Part shown: positions 1 to 8,492 of the stretch, in pieces
Layout: each line of letters starts with the position of its first letter
How positions within the stretch are numbered: the first letter of the stretch is position 1
NCBI GenBank assembly: GCA_944322005.1
Contig: CALUNL010000001.1
Location: 372,001-436,000, forward strand
Direction of reading: 5' to 3'
DNA length: 64,000 nucleotides
Source: an uncultured Alistipes sp.
GTDB taxonomy: Bacteria > Bacteroidota > Bacteroidia > Bacteroidales > Rikenellaceae
The notes under the pieces: generated by a model
What the model saw: only the letters and a program-made list of their open reading frames with translations
The model's database searches: none
What the model was told of the DNA's origin: nothing
Position numbers and translations under genes: made by a program

Positions 1-2256
1 GATGTCGGCGGCGAGGCGCCGCTCCAGATTGTCTGCGGCGCATCCAACTGCCGCAAGGGCTTGAAGGTGATGTGTGCCACGATAGGCACCGTCCTCTACC
101 CCGACGGCGGCGACGAGGAGTTCAAGATCAAGCGCAGCAAGATTCGCGGCGTGGAGTCGCTGGGAATGCTCTGTGCGGAGGATGAACTCGGCATAGGCTG
201 CGACCATGCGGGAATTATAGAGTTGCCGGAAGATGCCGTGGTCGGAACGCCGGCAGCAACGTATTATGGCATAAAGGAGGATTACCTCATCTCGATAGGA
301 CTTACGCCGAACCGCATAGATGCGGCATCGCATATAGGTGTGGCGCGCGACCTGGTGGCATACCTGCGAAGCCGTGGAGAGGATGTGTCGCTTAAGATGC
401 CGGACGTTAGCGGATTCAAGGTGGACAACCACGACCTCGAAATCGGTGTGGAGGTGGAGAATACGGTGGCTTGTCCGAGATATTCGGGCATAACCGTCAA
501 GGGCTGCAAGATAGGCCCGTCGCCCGACTGGATGCAGAACTGCCTGCGTGCCGCCGGACTTCATCCGAAGAACAACCTCGTCGACATAACCAACTTCGTC
601 CTCTTTGAGCTCGGGCAGCCGCTGCATGCATTCGACGTCTCGAAGATAGACGGCGGCCGTATCGTAGTCAGGAACTGTCCGGAGGGAACGCCGTTCGTTA
701 CGCTCGACGGTGAGGAGCGCAGGCTCGATGCCGAGGACCTGATGATATGTTCGGCAACCAAGCCGATGTGTATTGCGGGTGTATTCGGCGGTTTGGATTC
801 GGGCATAAGCGATACGACCACCGATGTCTTCATCGAGAGCGCCTATTTCAATCCGGTCTCCGTCCGCAAGACGGCCAAGCGTTTCGGACTCAATACGGAC
901 TCCTCGTTCCGTTTCGAGCGAGGTATAGACCCTAACATACAGATCTATGCGCTCAAACGTGCCGCGCTGCTGTTCAAGGAGATTGCCGGCGGCGAGATTT
1001 CGAGTGAGATAGTCGACGTATGCGAGGCTCCGGCCGAGCCGTTCCGCTTCGACTTTTCGCTTGCGAGGGCAAAGGCACTTATCGGCAAGGATATTCCGGA
1101 CGAGACCATCCGTTCGATAATTGCGGCACTCGACGTGAAGGTCGAGGGCGAGAGGGACGGAGTGCTTTCGGTGGCCGTGCCGCCGTACCGTGTCGATGTC
1201 CGCAGGGAGGCCGATCTGGTCGAGGACGTGCTGCGTATCTACGGATACAACAACGTGGAGATACCGGAACATGTCAACTCCACCCTGTCATACGTACAGA
1301 AGCCGGACCGTACGCACCTTACAAATATGGTGTCCGACCTTCTCACCTCCAAGGGCTATACGGAGATAATGTCCAACTCGCTGACCAAGGCGTCGTATTA
1401 CGAGGGACTGGAATCGTATCCGGTGCGCAACTGCGTAAGGATACTGAATCCGCTCAGCGCCGACCTCAATGTCATGCGTCAGACGTTGGTGTTCAATGTA
1501 ATGGAGGCCGTGCAGCTTAATATCAACCACCGAAACGGCGACCTGAAACTGTACGAGTTCGGCAACTGCTACCGCTATACGCCGGAGAATGCCGGTTCAG
1601 AGCGTGGCCCGCTCGCCGCATACGGTGAGGAGTACATGCTGGCGATAGCGCTGACCGGAACCGTGGAGCCGCAGTCGTGGAACTCCAAGGCCCGTCCGGC
1701 ATCATTCTTTGCCCTGCGCGGTGTCGTGGAGCAGATACTGCGCCGGTTCGGTCTCGACATCTACGATTTGCACAGCGAGAGCCTTTCGAGCGACATCTTC
1801 GACGAGGCGCTGCTGATTACGATAAACGGCAAACAGCTTGTGAGGTTCGGCCGTGTGTCGTCGCGCATATGCCGCACGTTCGACATCAAACAGAACGTCT
1901 ATTATGCGGAACTCGATTTCGACCTCCTGCTCAAGGCTACACGCAAGCATAAGGTTACGGCAAGCGAGTTGCCTAAATACCCGTCGGTAAGGCGAGACCT
2001 TGCCCTGTTGATAGACAAACGGGTGACCTTCTCGCAGCTGCGTGAGATAGCGCTTGCAACGGAACGCAAGCTGCTTAAGAGCGTGTCGCTATTCGATGTC
2101 TACGAGGGCGACAAGCTGCCGGAGGGCAAGAAGTCGTACGCTCTCGGCTTCATACTCGAAGACTGCAACCAGACCCTGAACGACAAGGCCATAGAGCGCG
2201 TGATGGCTAACCTCCAGTCGGCATTCGAGAAGCAGGCCGGGGCGCAGATAAGATAG
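1..2256 (+). CDS. pheT: Phenylalanine--tRNA ligase beta subunit (5' end outside window)
   Basis: This is the beta chain of the alpha2-beta2 phenylalanyl-tRNA synthetase, which charges tRNA-Phe in the cytoplasm. The frame is open from base 1; the first visible residues (DVGG...QIVCGAS) belong to the N-terminal EMAP-like tRNA-binding fold, so roughly 60-70 residues lie upstream. Of 751 visible residues, the early part covers the tRNA-binding and B3/B4 editing regions, the middle has the B5 and catalytic-like core, and the end carries the FDX-ACB anticodon-binding domain (KYPSVRRDLALL near visible residue 660). The QIVCGAS-NCRKG segment is a little divergent from the usual APNV form. A strong terminator follows directly. 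Confidence 0.97.
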   Translation, partial: DVGGEAPLQIVCGASNCRKGLKVMCATIGTVLYPDGGDEEFKIKRSKIRGVESLGMLCAEDELGIGCDHAGIIELPEDAVVGTPAATYYGIKEDYLISIGLTPNRIDAASHIGVARDLVAYLRSRGEDVSLKMPDVSGFKVDNHDLEIGVEVENTVACPRYSGITVKGCKIGPSPDWMQNCLRAAGLHPKNNLVDITNFVLFELGQPLHAFDVSKIDGGRIVVRNCPEGTPFVTLDGEERRLDAEDLMICSATKPMCIAGVFGGLDSGISDTTTDVFIESAYFNPVSVRKTAKRFGLNTDSSFRFERGIDPNIQIYALKRAALLFKEIAGGEISSEIVDVCEAPAEPFRFDFSLARAKALIGKDIPDETIRSIIAALDVKVEGERDGVLSVAVPPYRVDVRREADLVEDVLRIYGYNNVEIPEHVNSTLSYVQKPDRTHLTNMVSDLLTSKGYTEIMSNSLTKASYYEGLESYPVRNCVRILNPLSADLNVMRQTLVFNVMEAVQLNINHRNGDLKLYEFGNCYRYTPENAGSERGPLAAYGEEYMLAIALTGTVEPQSWNSKARPASFFALRGVVEQILRRFGLDIYDLHSESLSSDIFDEALLITINGKQLVRFGRVSSRICRTFDIKQNVYYAELDFDLLLKATRKHKVTASELPKYPSVRRDLALLIDKRVTFSQLREIALATERKLLKSVSLFDVYEGDKLPEGKKSYALGFILEDCNQTLNDKAIERVMANLQSAFEKQAGAQIR

Positions 2257-2279
2257 AGCATATGTTTTTATGGATTGCT

Positions 2280-2316
2280 AACGCCGAATGATTCAATTTA
2301 TTCGGCGTTTTTTATT
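2280..2316 (+). terminator. Rho-independent terminator of pheT
   Basis: A perfect 10-bp stem (AACGCCGAAT at 2280-2289 with ATTCGGCGTT at 2300-2309) is followed by a run of T residues, 24 bases after the pheT stop codon. Confidence 0.9.
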
Positions 2317-2322
2317 ATTTGA

Positions 2323-2357
2323 ATAAATAAAAGGCGATGTTTGCACAACATCGCCTT
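2323..2357 (-). terminator. Rho-independent terminator of the small-gene pair
   Basis: The stem AAGGCGATGT (2331-2340) pairs with ACATCGCCTT (2348-2357). Read on the minus strand it is followed by a T-rich stretch, so it ends transcription of the two minus-strand small genes. It lies back to back with the pheT terminator. Confidence 0.8.
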
Positions 2358-2393
2358 CTTTACAATTATTAGTTGTAGGCCTTTATTATTCTG

Positions 2394-2597
2394 CTATTCT
2401 GCATTTGTATATGTATCCGTTGCTTCTACATTACCTTCGATATTGTTTGCAGCTTCGGCTCGGCTGCCGTAATAGCCATCACGGTAGCCATCTGCAAATG
2501 CATCTACAACATCTGGATCACAGGAAGCCATTGTCAAGCAGACTGCTCCTGTCGCTATAATGGCAATAAAGAGTCTGGCGAATTTTGATGATTTCAT
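2394..2597 (-). CDS. Small putative lipoprotein, unknown function
   Basis: I do not recognise this family. The 67-residue product starts MKSSKFARLF, has one hydrophobic segment and a lipobox-like MASC with the acceptor cysteine near residue 26, so an exported lipoprotein is predicted. The mature part is about 40 residues, acidic and rich in Gly/Tyr (DGYRDGYYG) and Asn/Thr. The chosen ATG at 2597 lies only 4 bases after the stop of the upstream small gene, and earlier in-frame ATGs would overlap that gene. Base composition is visibly more AT-rich than the flanking core genes. A good terminator follows. Confidence 0.6.
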   Translation of the reverse strand: MKSSKFARLFIAIIATGAVCLTMASCDPDVVDAFADGYRDGYYGSRAEAANNIEGNVEATDTYTNAE

Positions 2598-2601
2598 ATA
2601 C

Positions 2602-2964
2602 TTACCATCTAACAGGTGAACGTTGCGGTAATGTTGCGTTTTTATCTTCGATGCATCTGATATCATCATATGACACTTTCTCTGATGCAGAAGAATTATT
2701 TGAGTTGCTGTTGGACTGCGAGACAGATCCAGATATATTCGCTATATTGTTACTGCCTACGCTTCCATTTATGGACCCAGATGTCGTGCTACTGTTTCCA
2801 TACCCATCACTTCTACCATCTTCTACTCTAACATTCTTCCAAGTGCCTAATTTCCCGTCTTGTGTTGTACAATCGTTCCCAACATCTTTTTGAGTCGGTC
2901 TATATTGGGCATTTGCCAAGTTGCATATGAACAATGCAGTCATTAATACAAATAATTTTCTCAT
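2602..2964 (-). CDS. Small secreted Ser/Asn-rich protein, unknown function
   Basis: This 120-residue protein has a classical signal peptide (MRKLFVLMTALFICNLANA, cleavage predicted before QYRP) and a mature part with a short ordered-looking stretch (GKLGTWKNVRVEDG) followed by a low-complexity Ser/Asn/Gly segment of about 40 residues and a Cys-containing tail. No family was recognised. The start at 2964 was chosen because the signal peptide begins there. It is the first gene of a two-gene unit with the lipoprotein gene 4 bases downstream. AT-rich composition and adjacency to a long palindrome suggest acquired DNA. Confidence 0.6.
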   Translation of the reverse strand: MRKLFVLMTALFICNLANAQYRPTQKDVGNDCTTQDGKLGTWKNVRVEDGRSDGYGNSSTTSGSINGSVGSNNIANISGSVSQSNSNSNNSSASEKVSYDDIRCIEDKNATLPQRSPVRW

Positions 2965-3365
2965 AATTGTAATTTGATATTTCAACATTTATTTAGTTTT
3001 GTCCTTTTAGTGATGATAATATATACATAAGAAAGCGCGGACATAACTTTTTCAATCTGCTGTTGAGGTCTTCGACTACCTGTGGCACAAATTTCAAAGT
3101 GAAGCCCACGCTAAACACGTGAGCATCAACTTTACTTCCTTTGCCACATTTGAAATTGTCGAAGTTTCAACAGCAAGAAATAAAGCTAACGCTTTTCCCT
3201 ATATTCTTAAAATGTATATATTCAGATCCGCTAATGTTTCATAGGCATTATTTTAGAGGGTTGTTGTTGCAAAAATAACACAGTTTTGGTTAAAAAAAGA
3301 ATAATTCGTATTCAGATTCTTCATTTTGTTCAGTATGACTGAAGTAATAACGTCGAATCTACTTG
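2965..3365. other. AT-rich intergenic region containing a long palindrome
   Basis: This 400-base gap between the first small gene and the 3' end of the hexosaminidase has no supported coding frame. It contains the ~205-bp palindrome described separately, and beyond it an AT-rich tail with a short perfect inverted repeat TTCAGT-ATG-ACTGAA at 3329-3343. No convincing promoter matching TAnnTTTG was found for the small genes. Confidence 0.7.
3018..3222. repeat. Long imperfect palindrome (about 205 bp), MITE-like or structured-RNA element
   Basis: The ends are an 11-bp perfect inverted repeat: AATATATACAT at 3018-3028 and its reverse complement at 3212-3222. Moving inward the arms keep matching in blocks with small gaps: AAGAA, AAAGCG/AGCG, CTTT, GCTGTTGA (3059-3066), CTTCGAC, TGTGGCA, AAAGT and GCCCACG/GCTCACG near the centre around 3110-3120. 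A transcript of either strand would fold into one long interrupted hairpin. There is no transposase nearby and no second copy in this window. Whether it is a mobile miniature element, a repeat family or a structured RNA cannot be decided here. Confidence 0.75.
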
Positions 3366-5522
3366 CTATTTTATGATTTTCGGTGCCTGTACGACGACGT
3401 TGTTCTCCGCGTCGCTGTTGCCTTCGGCCACTATTCTCACGGCGAGAACCGGCCTCTTCGGCGCAAACCTCGCGCTGCCTTCATGCAGAGGCACGCTTTC
3501 GGTAAATGCCTTGCCGTCGTAGCTTATCTCCATGCGCCCTTTCAGGAAGAGGCACCTGCGCAGGTGAAGGTGGCCGGTACCGATTTCTATCGTACCGCAC
3601 TGTACCGGCTCGGAGAAGGTGTAGAGAATCCAGTCGCCGGCATGGGCCGCACGTACGGTGCGGGCAATGCGTCCGGAGTACGACTCGGCATTGGAGGCCG
3701 GGTTCTTTGCCGAGAACGGCATGGACGAGGTGACGGAGACCTCCGGTTTCAACCTCTTCCTCTCCCTTCCGGCGACATCGCGGCTGCGGGCATTGCCGTA
3801 GCGGCTTGCGAATATGTAATTCTCGGGTTCATCGGTTGTTATAGGCTTTATATAACGTGAAGATTTGCCAGATCTGATGTCGGTCACGTATATCTCCGAC
3901 CCGTCGTCGACGGAGGCAGAGAGCGTGCCGTCGGCATATGTCACCTTCGGCGTCGAAAGCCGGAATGCTATACCCATGGAGTTCATACGGCCGTAATGCG
4001 AACCTTTCAATGACTCGTAAAACTCGTCCCAGCCGCGTTTGCGCTCGCCGCACCATGCCACCTCCGATGCGGCACAGAGCCTCGGGAAGAGCATGTAGTC
4101 GAGGTAGTCGTTGCTCTCTGGGTTGTGGGCGATGTAAATCTCGCTGAAGAAGGTTGCCTCTATGCCCTCGACTCGCTCCATAAGGCGCTTGTCGAATCCG
4201 CTTTTGCGCAGGTCGAGCGACAGGACCTTCTTTGCGTCGAATATGGCCGCCCATGTGTGTCCGGCCTCTGACGGCGACTGCTTCATGTCGAAATAGAGAT
4301 ACTCTCCAGGCATGACTATCGTCGGATAGCCCTTGTCCGCCGCCTCCAGGCAGTGTTTCATGCTCTGCCAGCCGTACACGCGCGTGGATCTTCTCAAAAG
4401 GCCTCCCTTCACGGCTTCGTTCCATACCGCCGGCCGCTTGCCGTATCTCGACAGTATCTCGGAGACCCGTGAGATGAACAGATTCTCGAGCTGCGCCCCC
4501 GATTGCAACCCTTTTTCGCGTTTCAGCCGCCGGCAGTCGGGGCATGACTCCCATTGCGACACATCGACCTCGTCTCCGCCTATATGGATGTACTTGGACG
4601 GAAATATCTCGCTCAATTCGCGGATTATGTCGTCGATGAGTTCATAGTTGCTCTCCCGGGCCACGCACCATACGTTACGCAGGTCGAGGCCGTTTGTGGC
4701 AGAGGTGTCGGGCGTGTACCCGCACAGTATCTCCGGGTGTATGGCGGCAAGTGCGCGGCTGTGGCCCGGCATGTCTATCTCCGGTATTATCTCTATGTTC
4801 CGCGCCATGGCATATGCCACTATCCCGCGCATTTGCGAACGGGTGTAATAACCGCCCCACTTTTCGTCGAACTTGGCGTAGCGCGGGTGCACCGGCGAGT
4901 CTCCGCCGCGGAATCCTCCCTTCTGCGCCAGTTCCGGATGCGATTTTATCTCGATGCGCCATCCTTCATCATCAGCAAGGTGCAGGTGCAGTTTGTTGAT
5001 CTTGTGGTAGGCCATCAGGTCGATGTAGCGCTTGAGCCTTTCGGCCGGAATCCATGTTCTCGCCACGTCGAGCAGCAAGCCGCGGTAGTCGAAACGTGGC
5101 TTGTCGGAGATTTCGCAATGCACAACCTCTGCCGGCAGGCGTCGGTTCTTGGCGTATATGCCGTCCGGCAACAGCTGCAGGAGTGTCTGTATGCCGTTGA
5201 ATACGCCTCCGTATCCGCCTCCCTGCACCACTATCCCGTCGCTGTTGACGGTCAGCCTGTACTCTTCGGGAGCGAGTGACGGATCGGTTGCAAGTCGCAG
5301 GGAGTTGTTGCTCGATGCGTTCGGGGAGAGACGCTTGAGCGGCAGGTAGTCGAGCAGATATATGGCCGCATCGCGCAGTTCGGGCGAATACACGAGTGTC
5401 GTTCGGCTGTTTATGACGAATTTGCCGTGTTCGTACCGCTGTTCTGCCGGTTGCGGAATGAGCGTTTCCGCATGGAGCGCCTGCGATGCCAGAAGCATCG
5501 CCAAAAGCAATTTCAGTTTCAT
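3366..5522 (-). CDS. Beta-N-acetylhexosaminidase, GH20
   Basis: This exported glycoside hydrolase removes terminal N-acetylhexosamine from glycans, probably host mucin or peptidoglycan-type substrates. The 718-residue protein has a signal peptide (MKLKLLLAMLLASQALHA), an N-terminal GH20b-type domain to about residue 135, and a TIM-barrel catalytic domain containing HIGGDEV, where Asp317-Glu318 form the catalytic pair of the substrate-assisted mechanism. Residues from about 590 to the end resemble a carbohydrate-binding F5/8-type module. It is transcribed divergently from mazG, from a strong promoter at 5547-5578. Substrate preference cannot be read from the sequence. Confidence 0.93.
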   Translation of the reverse strand: MKLKLLLAMLLASQALHAETLIPQPAEQRYEHGKFVINSRTTLVYSPELRDAAIYLLDYLPLKRLSPNASSNNSLRLATDPSLAPEEYRLTVNSDGIVVQGGGYGGVFNGIQTLLQLLPDGIYAKNRRLPAEVVHCEISDKPRFDYRGLLLDVARTWIPAERLKRYIDLMAYHKINKLHLHLADDEGWRIEIKSHPELAQKGGFRGGDSPVHPRYAKFDEKWGGYYTRSQMRGIVAYAMARNIEIIPEIDMPGHSRALAAIHPEILCGYTPDTSATNGLDLRNVWCVARESNYELIDDIIRELSEIFPSKYIHIGGDEVDVSQWESCPDCRRLKREKGLQSGAQLENLFISRVSEILSRYGKRPAVWNEAVKGGLLRRSTRVYGWQSMKHCLEAADKGYPTIVMPGEYLYFDMKQSPSEAGHTWAAIFDAKKVLSLDLRKSGFDKRLMERVEGIEATFFSEIYIAHNPESNDYLDYMLFPRLCAASEVAWCGERKRGWDEFYESLKGSHYGRMNSMGIAFRLSTPKVTYADGTLSASVDDGSEIYVTDIRSGKSSRYIKPITTDEPENYIFASRYGNARSRDVAGRERKRLKPEVSVTSSMPFSAKNPASNAESYSGRIARTVRAAHAGDWILYTFSEPVQCGTIEIGTGHLHLRRCLFLKGRMEISYDGKAFTESVPLHEGSARFAPKRPVLAVRIVAEGNSDAENNVVVQAPKIIK

Positions 5523-5546
5523 TCTGTCGGGAAGATTTATTTCCTA

Positions 5547-5578
5547 CAAAGATATAAAAATAGTATATTTGCCACAAA
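5547..5578 (-). promoter_or_regulatory. Promoter of the GH20 gene
   Basis: On the minus strand TTTG (5575-5578), a 20-base spacer and TATCTTTG (5547-5554) match the Bacteroidota housekeeping promoter exactly. It ends 24 bases before the ATG and overlaps the opposing mazG promoter. Confidence 0.8.
5564..5571 (+). promoter_or_regulatory. -7 box of mazG promoter
   Basis: TATATTTG on the plus strand lies 23 bases before the mazG ATG. No clear -33 TTG was found at the usual distance. The box lies within the spacer of the divergent GH20 promoter, so the two should compete for polymerase. Confidence 0.6.
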
Positions 5579-5594
5579 TTAGCCACATTTGGAA

Positions 5595-6380
5595 ATGAAC
5601 AGAAAACTGGATGCCACGGCCCGTTTGTTGGAGGTCATGGACACTCTCAGGGAGAAGTGCCCGTGGGACAGGGAACAGACGTTCCATTCGTTGCGCAACA
5701 ACACGATTGAGGAGACGTTCGAACTCGCGGATGCGATTACGGACAACAATATGGAGGGGATAAAGGAGGAGCTCGGCGACTTGTTTCTGCATGTCGTATT
5801 CTACTCCAAGCTCGGTGAGGAACAGGGCGCATTCGACCTGGCCGATGTAGCCAATGCCGAGTGCGACAAACTCATATACCGCCATCCGCATGTTTACAGC
5901 GATGTCCATGCCGACACGCCGGATGAGGTCAAGCAGAACTGGGAGGCGCTCAAGCAGCGCAAGAAGAACCGTCCCGGCGGTATTCTGGGAGGGGTTCCGC
6001 GCAGCCTCCCGGCGATGGTCAAGGCATTCCGCGTAAGCGAGAAGGCCGCAGCGGCCGGATTCGACTGGCAGAAGAAGGAGGATGTCTGGGATAAGGTGCA
6101 CGAGGAGATGGCCGAGGTGGAGAAGGAACTGCCTTCGGGCGATACGGACTGCATAGAGGGCGAGATCGGCGATCTGCTCTTCGCGCTGGTGAATGCATGC
6201 CGCCTGTATGGCATAGATCCGGAAAATGCGCTTGAACGTACCAACAAGAAGTTCATGCGCCGTTTCGCACATGTAGAGAAGTGTGTCGCCGAGCAGGGGC
6301 GCATGATGAACGAAGTGCCTCTCGATACTCTCGAGGAGTACTGGCAGCAGGCCAAAACGCAGGAGCATGGCGACGCGTAG
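5595..6380 (+). CDS. mazG: Nucleoside triphosphate pyrophosphohydrolase MazG
   Basis: MazG hydrolyses (d)NTPs to NMP and pyrophosphate, cleaning the nucleotide pool and, in some bacteria, moderating stress signalling. The 261-residue product has the two tandem MazG domains of the long form. The first carries the metal-binding helix with Glu39, Glu40, Glu43 and EELGD (Glu58, Glu59, Asp62); the second has HEEMAEVEKEL followed by EIGDLL. Length is normal for the family. The ATG at 5595 was preferred to a TTG two codons upstream. It stands alone, with a 250-base gap before the next gene. Confidence 0.95.
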   Translation: MNRKLDATARLLEVMDTLREKCPWDREQTFHSLRNNTIEETFELADAITDNNMEGIKEELGDLFLHVVFYSKLGEEQGAFDLADVANAECDKLIYRHPHVYSDVHADTPDEVKQNWEALKQRKKNRPGGILGGVPRSLPAMVKAFRVSEKAAAAGFDWQKKEDVWDKVHEEMAEVEKELPSGDTDCIEGEIGDLLFALVNACRLYGIDPENALERTNKKFMRRFAHVEKCVAEQGRMMNEVPLDTLEEYWQQAKTQEHGDA

Positions 6381-6630
6381 GATTGTACGGTAGTGCATCG
6401 TTGCGGCTGACGCAAGGTAGGTCGCCACAATTTCCGACGGAATCGGAGTGTATTGCTCGTCGCGCTTCTGCCGTGCGGGCTCTATATTGTTCGTAGGGTT
6501 CCGTTTCATGCGGTTTTCCGTATGCGGGCACCCGGAAGGCACCTGCTCCGCATATTGCGCGGCGGCGAGACCATGGAATTCGAGACTGAAACAAAAGAGA
6601 TATTGTAAAAACATAAAGGAATTCATTCAT

Positions 6631-7164
6631 ATGGCTTTCATAAAAAAAGTTCGCGGGCATGAACCCGCAATCGGAGAGGGAACATTCGTAGCCGAAACGG
6701 CTGTTATTATAGGTGAGGTTACCATAGGCCGGGACAGCTCGATATGGTATAATACGGTCCTGCGCGGTGACGTGAACAAGATAACCATCGGCGACCGTAC
6801 GAACATCCAGGACGGAACGGTCATACATACGCTCTATGACGGCTCGAAGCATCCGTCGCAGACACATATAGGCAATGATGTTTCCGTGGGCCATAACGCA
6901 ACAATTCACGGAGCGATAATCGAGGACAACTGCCTTATAGGAATGGGCGCTACCATACTCGACAACGCTGTGGTGGCATCGGGCTGTATCGTTGCGGCCA
7001 ATGCGCTCGTGCTTTCCAATTCGAAACTCGAACCAAATTCGGTATATGCCGGTGTGCCGGCCCGCAAGGTCAAGGATGTGACTCCGGAACAGCGGGATGA
7101 GATAATTACGCGAATCGCCCACGACTACCACATGTATGCATCGTGGTACGAAGAGGATAAATAA
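6631..7164 (+). CDS. Gamma-class carbonic anhydrase-like hexapeptide-repeat protein
   Basis: This 177-residue left-handed beta-helix protein belongs to the gamma-carbonic anhydrase (YrdA/CaiE/PaaY) group. Hexapeptide turns run through most of its length and the three zinc-ligand histidines of the family are present (His66, His88, His93). Family members form trimers with metal at subunit interfaces; carbonic anhydrase activity is often weak or unproven. The ATG at 6631 follows AAAGGA; earlier in-frame codons have no family similarity. It ends 9 bases before the sensor kinase gene, so it is probably co-transcribed with the two-component system. Confidence 0.9.
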   Translation: MAFIKKVRGHEPAIGEGTFVAETAVIIGEVTIGRDSSIWYNTVLRGDVNKITIGDRTNIQDGTVIHTLYDGSKHPSQTHIGNDVSVGHNATIHGAIIEDNCLIGMGATILDNAVVASGCIVAANALVLSNSKLEPNSVYAGVPARKVKDVTPEQRDEIITRIAHDYHMYASWYEEDK

Positions 7165-7173
7165 CGGCCGAAT

Positions 7174-8490
7174 ATGAACGTCTATCGGAACTCCCCTGTC
7201 GCAGCCTGCTTTCTCGTGGCGTTGATTATCAGTCTGGTGGTCAACTTCTCCTATCTGCTGTTGCTTGTCGTAAACCAGAACGACGTAAGGCCTGGACATG
7301 GCAGATGGCACGATATAGTATCCATCGTTGCTACGGGAAGACTTTCGATGAGCGTTGACGGATTCGGCTATATAGTTACGGAAAACGGTGACAGCATATA
7401 CGTCGACAGGCCGTCTATCCGAAGGCTGGATCTCAAGGATGGCGATATACTCGAGGTTCAGGCCTCAAGCCAGCCGCAATACCCCGATTCGCACTACATA
7501 ATGCGCCATGTAAATCTGCGCAACGGCCTTCCATTTGATTATGGCGCGCTCTACAACGGCACTTCGCGACTGGCCGAGACAATGTACCAGATACTCTATT
7601 ATCTGGCCGTGTCGTTTGTAATGCTGCTTGTCATGAACCGTCGCCGGCCTAACGGCAAATGGGTGATATCATGGCGCCGCAGTGCGGTATGTGCGGTGAT
7701 AATTGTCATAACGTATTTCCTCGCCCCGATAACCTTACGTTATACAGGCGAGACGATACTGCTGTATCAGGGGTACAACATGCTGGATTTTGTGGTGATG
7801 ACCAAATGCGTGTTCATATTTGTCGTCGTACTGCTCTACTCGCAGATGTATATACTGTTGTCGCAGCGCCAGCAGGTGGTGCTGGAGAACGAGAGGCTTA
7901 CGAACGAGAACCTGACGACTAAGTATAACATGCTCGTAAACCAGATAAATCCACACTTCTTCTTCAACTCCCTTAATTCGCTGTCCATGCTTGTCCGGGA
8001 AAAGGACGAGAAGCGCGCCCTGAAATATATCGACCAGCTGTCGTACACGTTCCGCTATACCACCCAGAACGGAAACAATGCGGAGATGGTCTCCTTGCAT
8101 GACGAGCTGCAGTTTGCCGATGCATATTGCTATCTCTATAAAATAAGATATGCCGACAAGATATTTTTCGACTTCGATATAGACGAGTCGTACATGGATT
8201 GGACGCTCCCTGCTCTGTCGCTCCAACCGCTTATAGAGAATGCGGTCAAACACAATGCGATAACAAGCAAGAATCCGTTCCATGTCCGGATATACGCCGA
8301 AGAGGAGTATCTGGTCGTGGCCAACGAGCGCCGCCCGATGCTCGAGCCGCAGATAGGAACCGGAACCGGTCTGAAAAACCTCGGCAGCCGCAACAAGTTG
8401 ATCCTGGGGCGCGACATAGAGATAATAAGCAATGACAGGGAGTTTATCGTGAAACTGCCCTTGAAGAGGCCTTCGGCAAACAACAAGTAG
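7174..8490 (+). CDS. LytS/YehU-type sensor histidine kinase
   Basis: This is a membrane sensor kinase of the His_kinase family (PF06580 type). The 438 residues contain an N-terminal membrane segment (about 11-34), an extracytoplasmic part of about 100 residues, three further membrane segments (about 139-154, 171-188 and 204-225), a short coiled linker, and the phosphoacceptor region NPHFFFNSLNSL with His261. The ATP-binding part has the N-box LIENAVKHNA and a glycine-rich GTGTGLKNL. The next gene starts 2 bases after its stop and encodes the LytTR regulator. The stimulus is unknown. The extracytoplasmic sensor domain was not recognised. Confidence 0.93.
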   Translation: MNVYRNSPVAACFLVALIISLVVNFSYLLLLVVNQNDVRPGHGRWHDIVSIVATGRLSMSVDGFGYIVTENGDSIYVDRPSIRRLDLKDGDILEVQASSQPQYPDSHYIMRHVNLRNGLPFDYGALYNGTSRLAETMYQILYYLAVSFVMLLVMNRRRPNGKWVISWRRSAVCAVIIVITYFLAPITLRYTGETILLYQGYNMLDFVVMTKCVFIFVVVLLYSQMYILLSQRQQVVLENERLTNENLTTKYNMLVNQINPHFFFNSLNSLSMLVREKDEKRALKYIDQLSYTFRYTTQNGNNAEMVSLHDELQFADAYCYLYKIRYADKIFFDFDIDESYMDWTLPALSLQPLIENAVKHNAITSKNPFHVRIYAEEEYLVVANERRPMLEPQIGTGTGLKNLGSRNKLILGRDIEIISNDREFIVKLPLKRPSANNK

Positions 8491-8492
8491 GT

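Noticed and set aside
2602-2800. Repetitive Ser/Asn codons that might look like a short-repeat or CRISPR array
   Set aside because: The repeats are short, irregular and encode a low-complexity protein segment; no regular spacer-repeat structure exists.
2585-2893. Plus-strand 102-codon frame over the small genes
   Set aside because: It is antisense to two genes with clear export signals and has a Ser/Leu/Pro-rich composition with no family match.
6448-6630. Upstream extension of the carbonic-anhydrase-like protein
   Set aside because: The extra 61 residues have no similarity to the family, and AAAGGA precedes the ATG at 6631.
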